A stretch of 64,000 bases of DNA, from the NCBI GenBank assembly GCA_020638065.1, contig JACKJG010000004.1, positions 124,001-188,000 on the forward strand, read 5' to 3'. This stretch comes from Hyphomicrobiaceae bacterium. GTDB taxonomy: Bacteria > Pseudomonadota > Alphaproteobacteria > Rhizobiales > Devosiaceae. The notes under the pieces were generated by a model. It was not told the origin of the DNA and ran no database searches. It saw nothing but the letters and a program-made list of their open reading frames with translations. Made by a program: the position numbers and the translations under genes. Within the stretch, counting starts at the first letter, position 1; every line of letters starts with the position of its first letter. Positions 1 through 8,030 of this stretch are shown here, in pieces.

Positions 1-883
1 AGAACGGCAGGAAGTACCATTCCGGAACGATGTGCGCCGGCGTCACCAGAGGATTGGCCCGGATATAATTGTCCGGGTGGCCGAGAATGTCCGGTGCGAA
101 GAACACGAACCAGGCAAACGGGATCAGAAAGACAACGATCGCGAACAGGTCCTTCATGGTGAAGTAGGGATGGAAGGGCAGCGTGTCCCGATCATCCTTC
201 ACCGATACGCCCGTCGGGTTGTTGTTGCCCGGAACGTGCAGCGCCCAGATGTGCAGCGCAACGACCGCCGCAATCACGAACGGCAGCAGATAGTGCAGCG
301 AGAAGAAGCGATTGAGCGTCGGATTGCCCACCGCGAACCCGCCGCGCAGAAGCTGCAGGATCGGCTCACCGACAATCGGAATGGCAGCGAAAATGTTGGT
401 GATCACGGTCGCGGCCCAGAAGCTCATCTGCCCCCAGGGAAGAACGTAGCCCATGAACGCGGTCGCCATCATCAGAACGAGGATGATGACACCAAGGATC
501 CAGAGCACTTCGCGGGGAGCCTTGTACGAGCCGTAGTAAAGACCACGGAAAATGTGGATGTAGACCGCAGCGAAGAACATCGAGGCGCCCACCGCGTGGG
601 TGCCCTGAATGATGCGGCCGAAATTGACGTCACGCCGAATGTGTTCGACCGAGTCAAAAGCCATGTCGACGTTCGGCGTGAAATGCATGGCCAGAACGAT
701 ACCGGTCGCGATCTGAACGACGAGGCAGAAGGCCAGAATGGCGCCGAAGGTCCACCAGTAATTGAGGTTTTTCGGCGTGGGGAAGTCCATCAAGTGCTCT
801 TTTGAAAAGCGAATGATGGGAAGCCGCTCGTCGAGCCACTTCTCGATCCCCGAAGATGGAGTGTAGGTGCTGTTGCCAGACAT
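1..883 (-). CDS. petB: Cytochrome b of the ubiquinol-cytochrome c reductase (bc1) complex, 3' part cut by window edge
   Basis: This is the quinol-oxidising, membrane-embedded haem b subunit of complex III. The frame opens with an ATG at 883 (MSGNSTYTPS) and runs off the window at position 1, giving about 294 residues. The translation shows family hallmarks: the GYVLPWGQMSFW stretch, a histidine-containing FSLHYLLPF helix, and the PEWYFLPF quinol-site segment close to the edge. The C-terminal helices and any cytochrome c1 gene lie outside the window. It follows petA by 14 bases on the same strand, the usual fbcFBC order. Identity is very secure. Confidence 0.96.
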   Translation of the reverse strand, partial: MSGNSTYTPSSGIEKWLDERLPIIRFSKEHLMDFPTPKNLNYWWTFGAILAFCLVVQIATGIVLAMHFTPNVDMAFDSVEHIRRDVNFGRIIQGTHAVGASMFFAAVYIHIFRGLYYGSYKAPREVLWILGVIILVLMMATAFMGYVLPWGQMSFWAATVITNIFAAIPIVGEPILQLLRGGFAVGNPTLNRFFSLHYLLPFVIAAVVALHIWALHVPGNNNPTGVSVKDDRDTLPFHPYFTMKDLFAIVVFLIPFAWFVFFAPDILGHPDNYIRANPLVTPAHIVPEWYFLPF

Positions 884-897
884 CGGTTCTTGCCCCC

Positions 898-1422
898 TTA
901 ACCGATCTTGATAAGCGTATCGTTGAGGAAATCGTACGGCGGAACCACGAGGTTCTTCGGCGCCGGGCCTTTGCGGATGCGGCCGGCCGTATCGTACTGC
1001 GAGCCGTGGCACGGGCAGAACCAGCCGTCATAATCGCCGGCATTGCCCACCGGCACACAGCCAAGATGGGTGCAGATGCCGATCATGACCAGCCAGTTTT
1101 CGTGTCCCGGCTTGGTGCGCTGCTCGTCCGTTTCCGGATCCTTGAGCTCGTCCATCGGAACGGCAAGAGCCTCTTCGATTTCCTTTTCGGTGCGGTTGCG
1201 GATGAACACCGGCGAACCGCGCCATTTCACGGTGACGGATTGCCCCGTCTCAATCGAGCTCAGATCAACTTCGATGGAGGCCAGCGCCAGAACGGAGGCA
1301 TCCGGATTCATTTGGTCGATCAGCGGCCAGACCGCACCCGCTACACCCACGGCGCCAACGGCACCCGCACCGATGTAGATAAAGTCGCGTCTGGTCGTTT
1401 CGGTATGTGCTTCACTCGCCAC
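898..1422 (-). CDS. petA: Rieske iron-sulfur subunit of the cytochrome bc1 complex
   Basis: This 174-residue Rieske protein passes electrons from ubiquinol to cytochrome c1 at the periplasmic face of the membrane. The N-terminus has a twin-arginine motif (TRRDF) followed by a hydrophobic anchor (about residues 16-34), as is normal for Tat-exported Rieske proteins. The [2Fe-2S] ligands are seen in the CTHLGC and CPCHGS motifs near residues 117 and 137. Length is typical of alphaproteobacterial Rieske subunits. It is the first gene of the leftward bc1 operon. The 237-base gap to the divergent trmL should hold its promoter, but I could not place one. Confidence 0.96.
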   Translation of the reverse strand: MASEAHTETTRRDFIYIGAGAVGAVGVAGAVWPLIDQMNPDASVLALASIEVDLSSIETGQSVTVKWRGSPVFIRNRTEKEIEEALAVPMDELKDPETDEQRTKPGHENWLVMIGICTHLGCVPVGNAGDYDGWFCPCHGSQYDTAGRIRKGPAPKNLVVPPYDFLNDTLIKIG

Positions 1423-1659
1423 GACAGCAAATCCTTACCAGAAGATATTGTCCCATGTTCGGCGTGCCGACGTTCCCAAACGAACCTGACAAGCCGAATC
1501 GTCTCCCACACCGAGGGTGCGCGAGAATGGCGTGTCTTTTTGCACCCCGATTGTAACTTGTCCAGTCTGCGTGCGCGTGACATGCCCGATGTGCGACACT
1601 ATACCCTGATTTCCGCTGAACCCCGGGGACTGACCCCGTGATTTCCCCGTCTCAGGTGT

Positions 1660-2157
1660 ATGAAAACCTTGTCTGTCGACCTCGCGATCTACCAGCCTGA
1701 AATCCCGCAAAACACGGGCACCATGTTGCGCACCTGCGCCTGCTTTGGCGTGCCTGCCCATATCATTCATCCAGCCACCTTTGCCTTTTCGGAAAAAGGA
1801 TTTCGCCGGGCCGCGATGGATTATGCGCATCAGGTCGAGATCAGCGAGCATGTGAGTTTCGCAAGGTTCCGCGAATGGGCGAAAAATCATGACCGGCGCG
1901 TGCTGCTGCTCAGCACCAAGGCGGAAAGATCGCTCTACGACTTCGAATTTCGGGCAGGCGATGTGTTGATGGTCGGCCGCGAAAGCGCCGGCGTCGCCCT
2001 CGACCACGCCAAGCTTTGCGACGCCATGTTGCGCATCCCCGTACGGCCGGAAACCCGGTCCCTGAACGTCGCGGTAAGCGCCGCCATCGGTCTGACCGAG
2101 GCCCTCCGCCAGATCGGAGACCTGGTCGGCATTGGCAAATCTCCCACGCAAATGTAA
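1660..2157 (+). CDS. trmL: tRNA (cytidine/uridine(34)-2'-O)-methyltransferase, TrmL/SpoU family
   Basis: A SPOUT-class methyltransferase of 165 residues, expected to 2'-O-methylate the wobble nucleotide of tRNA-Leu isoacceptors. The start of the family is clear (IYQPEIPQNTGTMLRTCACF). The knot-forming motifs follow: LLLSTKAERSLYDFEF, then DVLMVGRESAGV, then LNVAVSAAIGLTEALRQ. Length matches TrmL. It is transcribed away from petA. Its stop codon (2155-2157) lies inside a palindrome that also covers the start codon of the downstream TetR gene, so the two genes are nearly abutting. Confidence 0.93.
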   Translation: MKTLSVDLAIYQPEIPQNTGTMLRTCACFGVPAHIIHPATFAFSEKGFRRAAMDYAHQVEISEHVSFARFREWAKNHDRRVLLLSTKAERSLYDFEFRAGDVLMVGRESAGVALDHAKLCDAMLRIPVRPETRSLNVAVSAAIGLTEALRQIGDLVGIGKSPTQM

Positions 2158-2170
2158 GATCGGCTTACAT
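2152..2170. promoter_or_regulatory. 19-bp perfect palindrome overlapping the TetR start codon (candidate autoregulatory operator)
   Basis: ATGTAAG, five bases, CTTACAT: a perfect inverted repeat. It contains the trmL stop codon and the first two bases of the TetR ATG (2169-2171). The outer six bases of each arm, and the total 19-bp length, are identical to the palindrome at 2929-2947 upstream of the DUF2852 gene. This supports both being operators of the TetR protein encoded between them. Binding itself is inferred. Confidence 0.65.
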
Positions 2171-2807
2171 GTCTCGTTTCAAGGACCCGCGCTCGCGGCG
2201 CGGCTATCATCACGGAAATCTGCGCGAAGCCCTGATTGAGGCGGCGCAAAGAATCATGGCCGAACACGGACCTGAAAGCGTCACCCTTTCCGAGGCCGCC
2301 CGCATGGCCGGGGTCAGTCCCGCGGCGCCATACCGGCACTTCAAGGACCGTTCGAACCTGATGATTGCCGTGGCCCATCAAGGCTTTATCGAATTCGCCG
2401 ATGCGCTCGATAAAGCCTGGGACAACGGTTCCGGCAGTCCGCTCAAGGCACTGATGCGGGTTGGCATGGCCTATCTGGACTTTGCCCGCAACCGTCCCGC
2501 CTTCTATGCTGCAATGTTCGAAGCCGGCATCAATCACGGCGACGATCCGGACCTGTCGCAGGAATCCAACCGGGCTTTTGGCGTGCTGCGTGATGCCTCG
2601 GCGGCGATCCACGCCACTCTGCCCGAAGACCGGCGCGCACCACCGTTGATGATCGCGCTGCACATCTGGTCTTTCGCCCACGGCATCGCGTCCCTGTTCC
2701 AACGCGGCGACATGGCCCGGCGAAATCTGCCCGTTTCACCTGAAGAGCTGCTTGAATCCGGGGTTCTGATCTATCTGGACGGGTTGGGGTTGAACCAGCG
2801 CGACTAG
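2169..2807 (+). CDS. TetR/AcrR-family transcriptional regulator with WHG-type ligand domain
   Basis: This 212-residue protein has an N-terminal TetR helix-turn-helix: RGYHHGNLREALIEAAQRI, then VTLSEAARMAGVSPAAPYRHFKDR at about residues 35-58. Its C-terminal domain carries the W-x3-HGIASL signature (IWSFAHGIASLF) of the TetR WHG family. The ATG at 2169 is chosen because residues upstream in the same frame are trmL-overlapping nonsense, while the HTH starts a normal distance from this Met. No good Shine-Dalgarno precedes it and the ATG sits inside a palindrome, so a leaderless or weakly translated message is possible. The likely target is the next gene, which carries the same palindrome. Confidence 0.9.
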   Translation: MSRFKDPRSRRGYHHGNLREALIEAAQRIMAEHGPESVTLSEAARMAGVSPAAPYRHFKDRSNLMIAVAHQGFIEFADALDKAWDNGSGSPLKALMRVGMAYLDFARNRPAFYAAMFEAGINHGDDPDLSQESNRAFGVLRDASAAIHATLPEDRRAPPLMIALHIWSFAHGIASLFQRGDMARRNLPVSPEELLESGVLIYLDGLGLNQRD

Positions 2808-2901
2808 CCAAGCGAACATCGGCCACCGTTCAGAGGCGCGTCACAAAGCGCCCACTCCTGCGGCGCTGAGGCTGGAAATTCAAAAAACGTCACCCACATA
2901 C

Positions 2902-2930
2902 TTGACAATCCACGCCGCCTGTCCATCTAT
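2902..2930 (+). promoter_or_regulatory. Candidate sigma-70 promoter of the DUF2852 gene
   Basis: A consensus-like -35 TTGACA at 2902-2907 is followed 17 bases later by ATCTAT (2925-2930), a weak -10. The 19-bp TetR-type palindrome starts at 2929, where a repressor would block RNA polymerase. The -35 is convincing and the -10 is not. Confidence 0.45.
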
Positions 2931-2947
2931 GTAAATGTTATTTACAT
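2929..2947. promoter_or_regulatory. 19-bp perfect palindrome, candidate TetR operator in front of the DUF2852 gene
   Basis: ATGTAAAT, GTT, ATTTACAT: a perfect inverted repeat lying 21 bases upstream of the ATG at 2969 and overlapping the putative -10 region. It shares outer arms and length with the palindrome at 2152-2170. This is the size and symmetry expected of a TetR-family operator. Confidence 0.65.
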
Positions 2948-2968
2948 TAACACCAAACGGAGGCCGAA

Positions 2969-3475
2969 ATGGAAATCGCCGCCAAATTGGACGAATGGGG
3001 CAAGGGAGCATGGATCGTGGTGATGATCCTCGGCTTCATGTTGTTCTGGCCCTTTGGACTGGCCATACTGGCCTACATGATATGGAGTGGAAGAATGATG
3101 GGTTGCAGACATCACGGCTGGAACGACGAGATGCGTGACGAGTGGCGCCAGCGCCGTCGCGAAATGAAAGAAGAATGGCGCGCCCGCAAGGAAGAATGGC
3201 GCGAGCATTTGCGCAGCCGCCATGCAGCGATGCACGAAGAAGCGCACCGCCACCATCAGGCCATGCGCCCCAGTGGCAACGCGGCCTTCGACGAATACAA
3301 GGCCGAAACGCTGCGCCGGCTGGAAGACGAGCAGGCTGAATTCTCCGAATTCCTCGACAACCTGCGCAAGTCCCGCGACAAGGCCGAGTTCGATCAGTTC
3401 ATGCAGGGCCGCCGCCGCGACATCGAACCGGAACAGCACAACACCGAATCCGACAACGGCTCCTCCCCCAACTAG
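2969..3475 (+). CDS. DUF2852 domain-containing membrane protein
   Basis: A 168-residue protein of unknown function. One transmembrane helix is seen at about residues 16-37 (IVVMILGFMLFWPFGLAILAYMIW). It is followed by a highly charged, histidine- and arginine-rich, probably helical cytoplasmic region (HHGWNDEMRDEWRQRRREMK and onward) that could form a coiled coil. Layout and sequence fit DUF2852, a family mainly found in alphaproteobacteria. The ATG has a good CGGAGG ribosome site. The shared palindrome suggests repression by the upstream TetR protein, so induction by a membrane-related ligand is possible but not shown. A terminator follows. Confidence 0.8.
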   Translation: MEIAAKLDEWGKGAWIVVMILGFMLFWPFGLAILAYMIWSGRMMGCRHHGWNDEMRDEWRQRRREMKEEWRARKEEWREHLRSRHAAMHEEAHRHHQAMRPSGNAAFDEYKAETLRRLEDEQAEFSEFLDNLRKSRDKAEFDQFMQGRRRDIEPEQHNTESDNGSSPN

Positions 3476-3499
3476 GCCAGAGCTGGATCTCCAAAGTCG

Positions 3500-3526
3500 C
3501 CGCCCGCCACAAGCGGGCGGTTTTTT
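3500..3526 (+). terminator. Rho-independent terminator after the DUF2852 gene
   Basis: An 8-bp GC stem (CCGCCCGC with GCGGGCGG), a 5-base loop and a run of six T. It lies 25 bases after the DUF2852 stop and ahead of hemF, and separates the TetR/DUF2852 unit from hemF. Confidence 0.85.
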
Positions 3527-3583
3527 GTGCGTTGATCGTCAGGCTCCCCGCCGCTAACACGGGGGCACAAACGGAGCCCGAAC

Positions 3584-4465
3584 ATGACAACCGATCTTGA
3601 AACCAAAAAAGCGGCGGCCAGCACCTGGTTCAGAGCGCTGCGCGACAGGATCGTTGGCGCATTCGAGCAATTGGAGGACGATCTGACAGGTCCAATGAGC
3701 GACCGGCCCGCTGGCCGGTTCGAAATCGAGCCATGGGACCGCAAGGACCATTCCGGCGCGCCCGGAGGCGGCGGCGAAATGGGCATGATGTATGGCCGCG
3801 TCTTCGAAAAGGTCGGCGTTCACATCTCGACGGTTCACGGAACATTCTCCGAAGAATTCGCCAAACAGATTCCCGGCACCGAAAACGGCGCCGAATTCTG
3901 GGCCTCCGGCATTTCGCTGATCGCCCATATGTGGAACCCGAACGTACCCGCCGTTCACATGAACACGCGCATGATCGCGACCTCGAAGGTCTGGTTCGGT
4001 GGCGGGGCCGACCTGACCCCGGTACTCGACCGCCGCCGCACGCAGGATGACCCGGACAGCGTGGCTTTTCATGCCGCCATGAAATCGGCTTGCACCGGCC
4101 ATGCCGGCGTCGACTACGAGAAGTTCAAATCCTGGTGCGACGAATATTTCTACCTGCCCCACCGCAAGGAGCCGCGCGGCATTGGTGGCATTTTCTACGA
4201 CCGGTTCGACAGCGGCGATTGGGATGCAGATCTCGCTTTCACCAAGGATGTCGGCGAGGCGTTTTTTAACATCTACCCCGAACTGGTCCGGCGCAATTTC
4301 AGCAATCCCTGGACCGATGCCGATCGCGAGGAGCAATTGATCCGCCGCGGCCGCTATGTCGAATTCAACCTGCTCTATGATCGCGGCACGACCTTCGGTC
4401 TCAAGACCGGCGGCAACGTTACGTCCATCCTCTCCTCCATGCCGCCAGAAGTGAAATGGCCGTGA
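3584..4465 (+). CDS. hemF: Oxygen-dependent coproporphyrinogen III oxidase
   Basis: Aerobic haem-pathway enzyme that oxidatively decarboxylates coproporphyrinogen III to protoporphyrinogen IX in the cytoplasm. The 293-residue protein has the family signature: GGGGEMGMMYGRVFEK, HMNTRMI, WFGGGADLTP, YLPHRKEPRGIGGIFYD, and RRGRYVEFNLLYDRGT near the C-terminus. Length is typical. The window also encodes hemN, the oxygen-independent isoenzyme, at 23.2-24.6 kb with an FNR/FixK-like site, so the organism probably makes haem both with and without oxygen. Its 3' end overlaps the next gene by 10 bases. Confidence 0.96.
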   Translation: MTTDLETKKAAASTWFRALRDRIVGAFEQLEDDLTGPMSDRPAGRFEIEPWDRKDHSGAPGGGGEMGMMYGRVFEKVGVHISTVHGTFSEEFAKQIPGTENGAEFWASGISLIAHMWNPNVPAVHMNTRMIATSKVWFGGGADLTPVLDRRRTQDDPDSVAFHAAMKSACTGHAGVDYEKFKSWCDEYFYLPHRKEPRGIGGIFYDRFDSGDWDADLAFTKDVGEAFFNIYPELVRRNFSNPWTDADREEQLIRRGRYVEFNLLYDRGTTFGLKTGGNVTSILSSMPPEVKWP

Positions 4466-4725
4466 GCAAAAACGAGGTCGGTTCCCTTCGCAATCTCGGA
4501 CCAAAATCGCAGCTCTGGCTCACCGAGATCGGCATCACCTCGTTTGACCAAATCCGCCGGCTCGGCGCCGTCGAAACCTATTTGAGGCTGAAATCAGCCA
4601 ACCCACGCGTCAGCCTCAACATGCTTTACGCCCTGCACGCCGCCCTTCAGGACCGCGATTGGCGCGAGGTGACGGCGGATGAAAAGCAGATGCTCAAAGA
4701 ACTCTTGAACGGGCGGACGCAATAG
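4456..4725 (+). CDS. TfoX C-terminal-domain protein
   Basis: A small 89-residue protein containing only the TfoX/Sxy C-terminal domain, a helix-hairpin-helix-like fold. The typical LRNLGPKSQLWLTEIGITSFDQIRRLGAVETYLRLK region occupies residues 11-45, and LNMLYALHAALQDRDW follows. Full TfoX is a competence regulator, but stand-alone C-terminal domains have no assigned role. It overlaps the end of hemF by 10 bases and is probably cotranscribed and translationally coupled. Confidence 0.85.
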   Translation: MAVSKNEVGSLRNLGPKSQLWLTEIGITSFDQIRRLGAVETYLRLKSANPRVSLNMLYALHAALQDRDWREVTADEKQMLKELLNGRTQ

Positions 4726-4787
4726 CTGGCATCAATGCGGATTGCCGCAATGCCCGTGGCCACGTGGCATGATCAAAGGAAGGCGCC

Positions 4788-5459
4788 ATGACCCAACAAT
4801 CGTTTTTGAAAACATCCTGGGCCGCTGCCCTGGTTTCGCTGGTTCTGATCATCTTGGCCACGGTCGTTGCGCTTGGCACTGAACCTCACGCCGGCCAGGA
4901 AGGCTTCGAGGTATTCGCCGACACCGCCACCTACGTCGCCAACATGGCTGCCGCCGGCGACCGCCTCCGGATCGTGCTCTACATCGATGGCCTGTTCATG
5001 ATGAGCTACACCGTAGCCATCGGCGCGGCGCTTCTGGCCTTCGCCCAGAACAACCGGGCCGCAGCCATACTTTCGGGTATCGGCATCGTCGCCGTTTTTC
5101 TTCTCGACGCTTTCGAGAACGCAGTCATGGCTCAATCAATCAACATGGTTGCCGCTGGCGATGCCCTCGAGCAGAGCCGTATCGGATTTCAGGCGATGGT
5201 GTCCGCGATGAAATGGCAGACCGCCTCCCTCATTCTCTTTTCGACGAGTTTCGTTCTTCCGTCCAAAACATTCGTGGAGAAACTGTTGGTTTGGGGCGCG
5301 CGCCTCGGACTGCCTCTCAGCGTGCCACTTTTCGTCAGCAATGCCTTTGGCCTCAGGACTTTCGCTGGTCCGCTGATGCTATTGTCGATGGGCGGAGGCT
5401 TTATTCTTCTCGCACTTGTCACGCGCAAGCGCCTGCAAATGAGCCGAACAGAATCCTAA
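4788..5459 (+). CDS. Hypothetical integral membrane protein
   Basis: A 223-residue protein that I cannot assign to a family with certainty. Hydrophobic segments that look like six or so transmembrane helices are seen at roughly residues 8-28, 62-82, 88-105, 137-155, 165-185 and 195-213. The N-terminus is short and positively charged regions are few. A ribosome site (AAGGAGGC-like) precedes the ATG at 4788. Its stop overlaps the stop of the convergent cca gene by 4 bases. No catalytic motif is visible. Confidence 0.75.
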   Translation: MTQQSFLKTSWAAALVSLVLIILATVVALGTEPHAGQEGFEVFADTATYVANMAAAGDRLRIVLYIDGLFMMSYTVAIGAALLAFAQNNRAAAILSGIGIVAVFLLDAFENAVMAQSINMVAAGDALEQSRIGFQAMVSAMKWQTASLILFSTSFVLPSKTFVEKLLVWGARLGLPLSVPLFVSNAFGLRTFAGPLMLLSMGGGFILLALVTRKRLQMSRTES

Positions 5460-6670
5460 AGCGGCATGGACAAATAGACCTGCAGCCGGTGCAACAGCCG
5501 GTTCTTGTCCATTTCGAATCCCGATTTCACCCAATCACGCTCGATGCGCCGCAGTGCTTTGCCCAGCGCCGGACCTTGCGCGAATCCGGATTCGATGAGG
5601 TCGTTGCCAGTGATGGGAAAGCGCGGCACGTCGATGGCCCTGAACGTTTCGATCGCCTCGCGATAGCGTCCTTCTTCCCATCCCGCCATCGCGGCGCCAA
5701 CGCAGATCGCGACCGGCCCGAGCCTGAGGTGCCGGTAGGCCACTTCGTTGAGATTGCTTTGAACCGCCATATCGGCGGCAGCGCACAATTCGGTTGCCTC
5801 CGTCATCGTGGCCTTGGAGAGCCGCCACGCCTTCTGCAGTTCGGCAGGATTGTGATCGCAGAACAATATCGCCAGCCGGGCGACCGCGACCGGCGACGAC
5901 GACAGATCCTCGTAGGCCGCCAAGGCTCTCAGCGCCTTTACCGAGATGTGCAGAATACCGACCTTGACCATCTGCGCCAGCGTCGCCGCCACTTTCTGCA
6001 ACGACAGGATCTTCATCATTTCCGAACCGACCCGCTCCGCCGACAATTGGCTCAGCTTGTCCCTGGCCCGGGCGCAGGCGGCAAGGCTTTCCGGATCGCA
6101 CTTCTCGCCCGCATAGCCGGCAGTAAAGCGGAAAAAGCGGTAGACGCGCAGATAGTCCTCGGCGATGCGCTGATCCGGGTCGCCGATAAAGACCACGCGC
6201 TGTTCGAGCAGGTCCGTCAGCGCGTCGAGCGGATCGAACAGAACCCCGTTCATCGACGAATAGAGCGCATTGATGGTGAAGTCGCGCCGTCGCGCATCGG
6301 CAATCCAGTCCTTGCCGAACGCCACCTTGGCGTGCCGCCCGTCGGTAACAACATCTTCGCGCAACGTTGTCACTTCCACATTCGTCTGGCCGCAACGCAC
6401 CGTCACGGTTCCGTGCTTGATCCCTGTCGGATAATAGGAAAGCCCTGCATCCTTGGCCCGTTCGATCACTTCGTCCGGCGACAATTCGGTTGCCAGATCG
6501 AGATCGGTGCGGATGGAATAACGGCCCAGAAGCGTGTCGCGTACCGCCCCGCCCACAGCTCTGGTATGGTCCGACAGGCCATCAAGCACCTTGAATATGG
6601 TTTGCGCATCATGATCGCGCACCCATCGGGCGGTTCGAAGGGCCTGAACGGCCTTTTTCCGGTCAAGCAT
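5456..6670 (-). CDS. cca: CCA tRNA nucleotidyltransferase
   Basis: Class II nucleotidyltransferase that builds or repairs the 3' CCA end of tRNAs. The 404-residue protein shows the nucleotide-binding VGGAVRDTLLGR motif, the metal-binding TDLDLA pair, TGIKHGTVTV, and the ARRRDFTINALY and DLLEQRVVFIGDP motifs in the head domain. The ATG at 6670 (MLDRKKAVQ) is preferred over a longer reading from 6697, because it gives the usual N-terminus and an 8-base overlap with the upstream Nudix gene. It is the last gene of a GNAT, Nudix, cca operon. Confidence 0.95.
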   Translation of the reverse strand: MLDRKKAVQALRTARWVRDHDAQTIFKVLDGLSDHTRAVGGAVRDTLLGRYSIRTDLDLATELSPDEVIERAKDAGLSYYPTGIKHGTVTVRCGQTNVEVTTLREDVVTDGRHAKVAFGKDWIADARRRDFTINALYSSMNGVLFDPLDALTDLLEQRVVFIGDPDQRIAEDYLRVYRFFRFTAGYAGEKCDPESLAACARARDKLSQLSAERVGSEMMKILSLQKVAATLAQMVKVGILHISVKALRALAAYEDLSSSPVAVARLAILFCDHNPAELQKAWRLSKATMTEATELCAAADMAVQSNLNEVAYRHLRLGPVAICVGAAMAGWEEGRYREAIETFRAIDVPRFPITGNDLIESGFAQGPALGKALRRIERDWVKSGFEMDKNRLLHRLQVYLSMPL

Positions 6671-7292
6671 GGCTTGGCTCCGCCAGGGCCATGTCATGGA
6701 AACGCCGCGTCAGGTTGGCCGTGATGCCCCAGATGACGTGCTGATCGTAATCGATCCGCCATGTGTGGCCGGAGCGCCCACGCAACCGCACCGAGTGCCG
6801 CTTGAAATTCGACTTTCGCCGCAAATGCGCCAGGGGCACCTCGAAAACCTCGTCGACCTCTCCCGGGTTGGCGACAAACGCCTTGCTTTGCCGGACCCGC
6901 GCCACAACCGGCGTGATCAGGTAATTGGTGCCGGTATAATAGGGAGGCATATAGCCGAGCACTTCCGCGCCAGCCACTTCAAGCGCGACTTCCTCTTCCG
7001 CCTCGCGCAGCGCTGCCACATGCGGCGGCTCGTCCGGTCTGTCGAGCTTTCCGCCCGGGAAAGCCACCTGCCCCGAATGCGCCCGCAGGCTCGAAGAGCG
7101 CTCGGTATAGACGACGGTATGCCCGCCATCGCGCTCGACCAGCGCAATCAGAACCGCAGCCGGCTTTGGCGCTTCAATGAAGGGGATATCCGGCACCCAA
7201 TCCGGCTCAAGATCCATCGCCTGGTCGAGCGGCATTGGCTCGTCCAGCAGGGAACGTCTGATATGCGTGATGACGGCACCGTCGTCGTGCAC
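6663..7292 (-). CDS. Nudix hydrolase, CoA pyrophosphatase (NudL) type
   Basis: A 209-residue Nudix protein. The Nudix box is clear (GGKLDRPDEPPHVAALREAE then EEVAL). It is preceded by the LRAHSGQVAFPGG stretch that distinguishes the CoA pyrophosphatase/UPF0035 subfamily, which cleaves CoA to phosphopantetheine and 3',5'-ADP. It lies between the GNAT gene (20-base gap) and cca (8-base overlap). Nudix next to cca is common in alphaproteobacteria. The substrate is inferred from the subfamily motif. Confidence 0.9.
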   Translation of the reverse strand: MHDDGAVITHIRRSLLDEPMPLDQAMDLEPDWVPDIPFIEAPKPAAVLIALVERDGGHTVVYTERSSSLRAHSGQVAFPGGKLDRPDEPPHVAALREAEEEVALEVAGAEVLGYMPPYYTGTNYLITPVVARVRQSKAFVANPGEVDEVFEVPLAHLRRKSNFKRHSVRLRGRSGHTWRIDYDQHVIWGITANLTRRFHDMALAEPSHA

Positions 7293-7312
7293 CCAACCCT
7301 CTCGACCTGGTG

Positions 7313-7879
7313 TCAGGATAAAGCCTGAGGGAGAATAGGGCCCTTGAGCGCCAAAGCAAGCGCTTCGTCATCGCACAATGCCAGAATTCGCGCCGGATCG
7401 ACCGGTCCGGGGAAAACCACGGCCTTTGGATTTGTCGGCACGAACCCCAACGGCCCGTAATAGGGCGCATCACCCACCAGAAGCACGAAATGGCACGACG
7501 TGTCTCCGAGCGCGGCCTGCGAGGCCGCCCGCACCAGCGTCCGGCCCGCGCCGAGGTTTTGCGTCGACGGTTCAACGGCCAGCGGCCCGAGAAGGACGCC
7601 ATTGACGCCGCCGATCGATATCCGCGTCAAAAGAACGGATCCGACCATTTCGCCGTGATATTCGGCAATACGGCTCAGCGCGAGGTCCGGTGCAATACGC
7701 TCACGCACCCGGAACGCGGCGCGCGCAAACCGGCCCGGCCCGAAGGCTCGTGCCTGCTGGGCCTCGACCCAGTCAAGATCGTCCACGCGCATGGCACGCA
7801 CACTGATCCCCGGATGAATGGGGCGTTCAGGCTTGTGGGAAAAAGGTGCGTCGGCACCAGATGGAGAAACGTTGGTCAT
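7313..7879 (-). CDS. GNAT-family N-acetyltransferase
   Basis: A 188-residue acetyltransferase-like protein. It has the GNAT core with the acetyl-CoA loop region LGPLAVEPSTQNLGAGRTLV (about residues 108-127) and the later LLVGDAPYYGPLGFVP segment, typical of the YhbS-like subgroup. Substrate is unknown. I take the ATG at 7879 (MTNVSPSG) rather than one 33 bases upstream, because the extra residues look non-coding. It appears to be the first gene of the operon with the Nudix gene and cca. Confidence 0.82.
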   Translation of the reverse strand: MTNVSPSGADAPFSHKPERPIHPGISVRAMRVDDLDWVEAQQARAFGPGRFARAAFRVRERIAPDLALSRIAEYHGEMVGSVLLTRISIGGVNGVLLGPLAVEPSTQNLGAGRTLVRAASQAALGDTSCHFVLLVGDAPYYGPLGFVPTNPKAVVFPGPVDPARILALCDDEALALALKGPILPQALS

Positions 7880-8030
7880 GGCTGTTTCCGGCAGGAAGTA
7901 TGTCGAGCGCAATAAGCGCGGGCAGGTCGTAGTACGGCCTAGCCTCGTCGGTCCCGATTTCTGCCAACAACCATGAATTTCCTCCCAAACGTCAATGCAC
8001 CTAGCACCTTGCGCCTCCGCGGTAAAGCAC

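Noticed and set aside
5213..6724. Long open frame (503 codons) on the plus strand over cca
   Set aside because: Antisense to cca, rich in Arg, His and Pro, with no recognisable domain; a GC-rich shadow frame.
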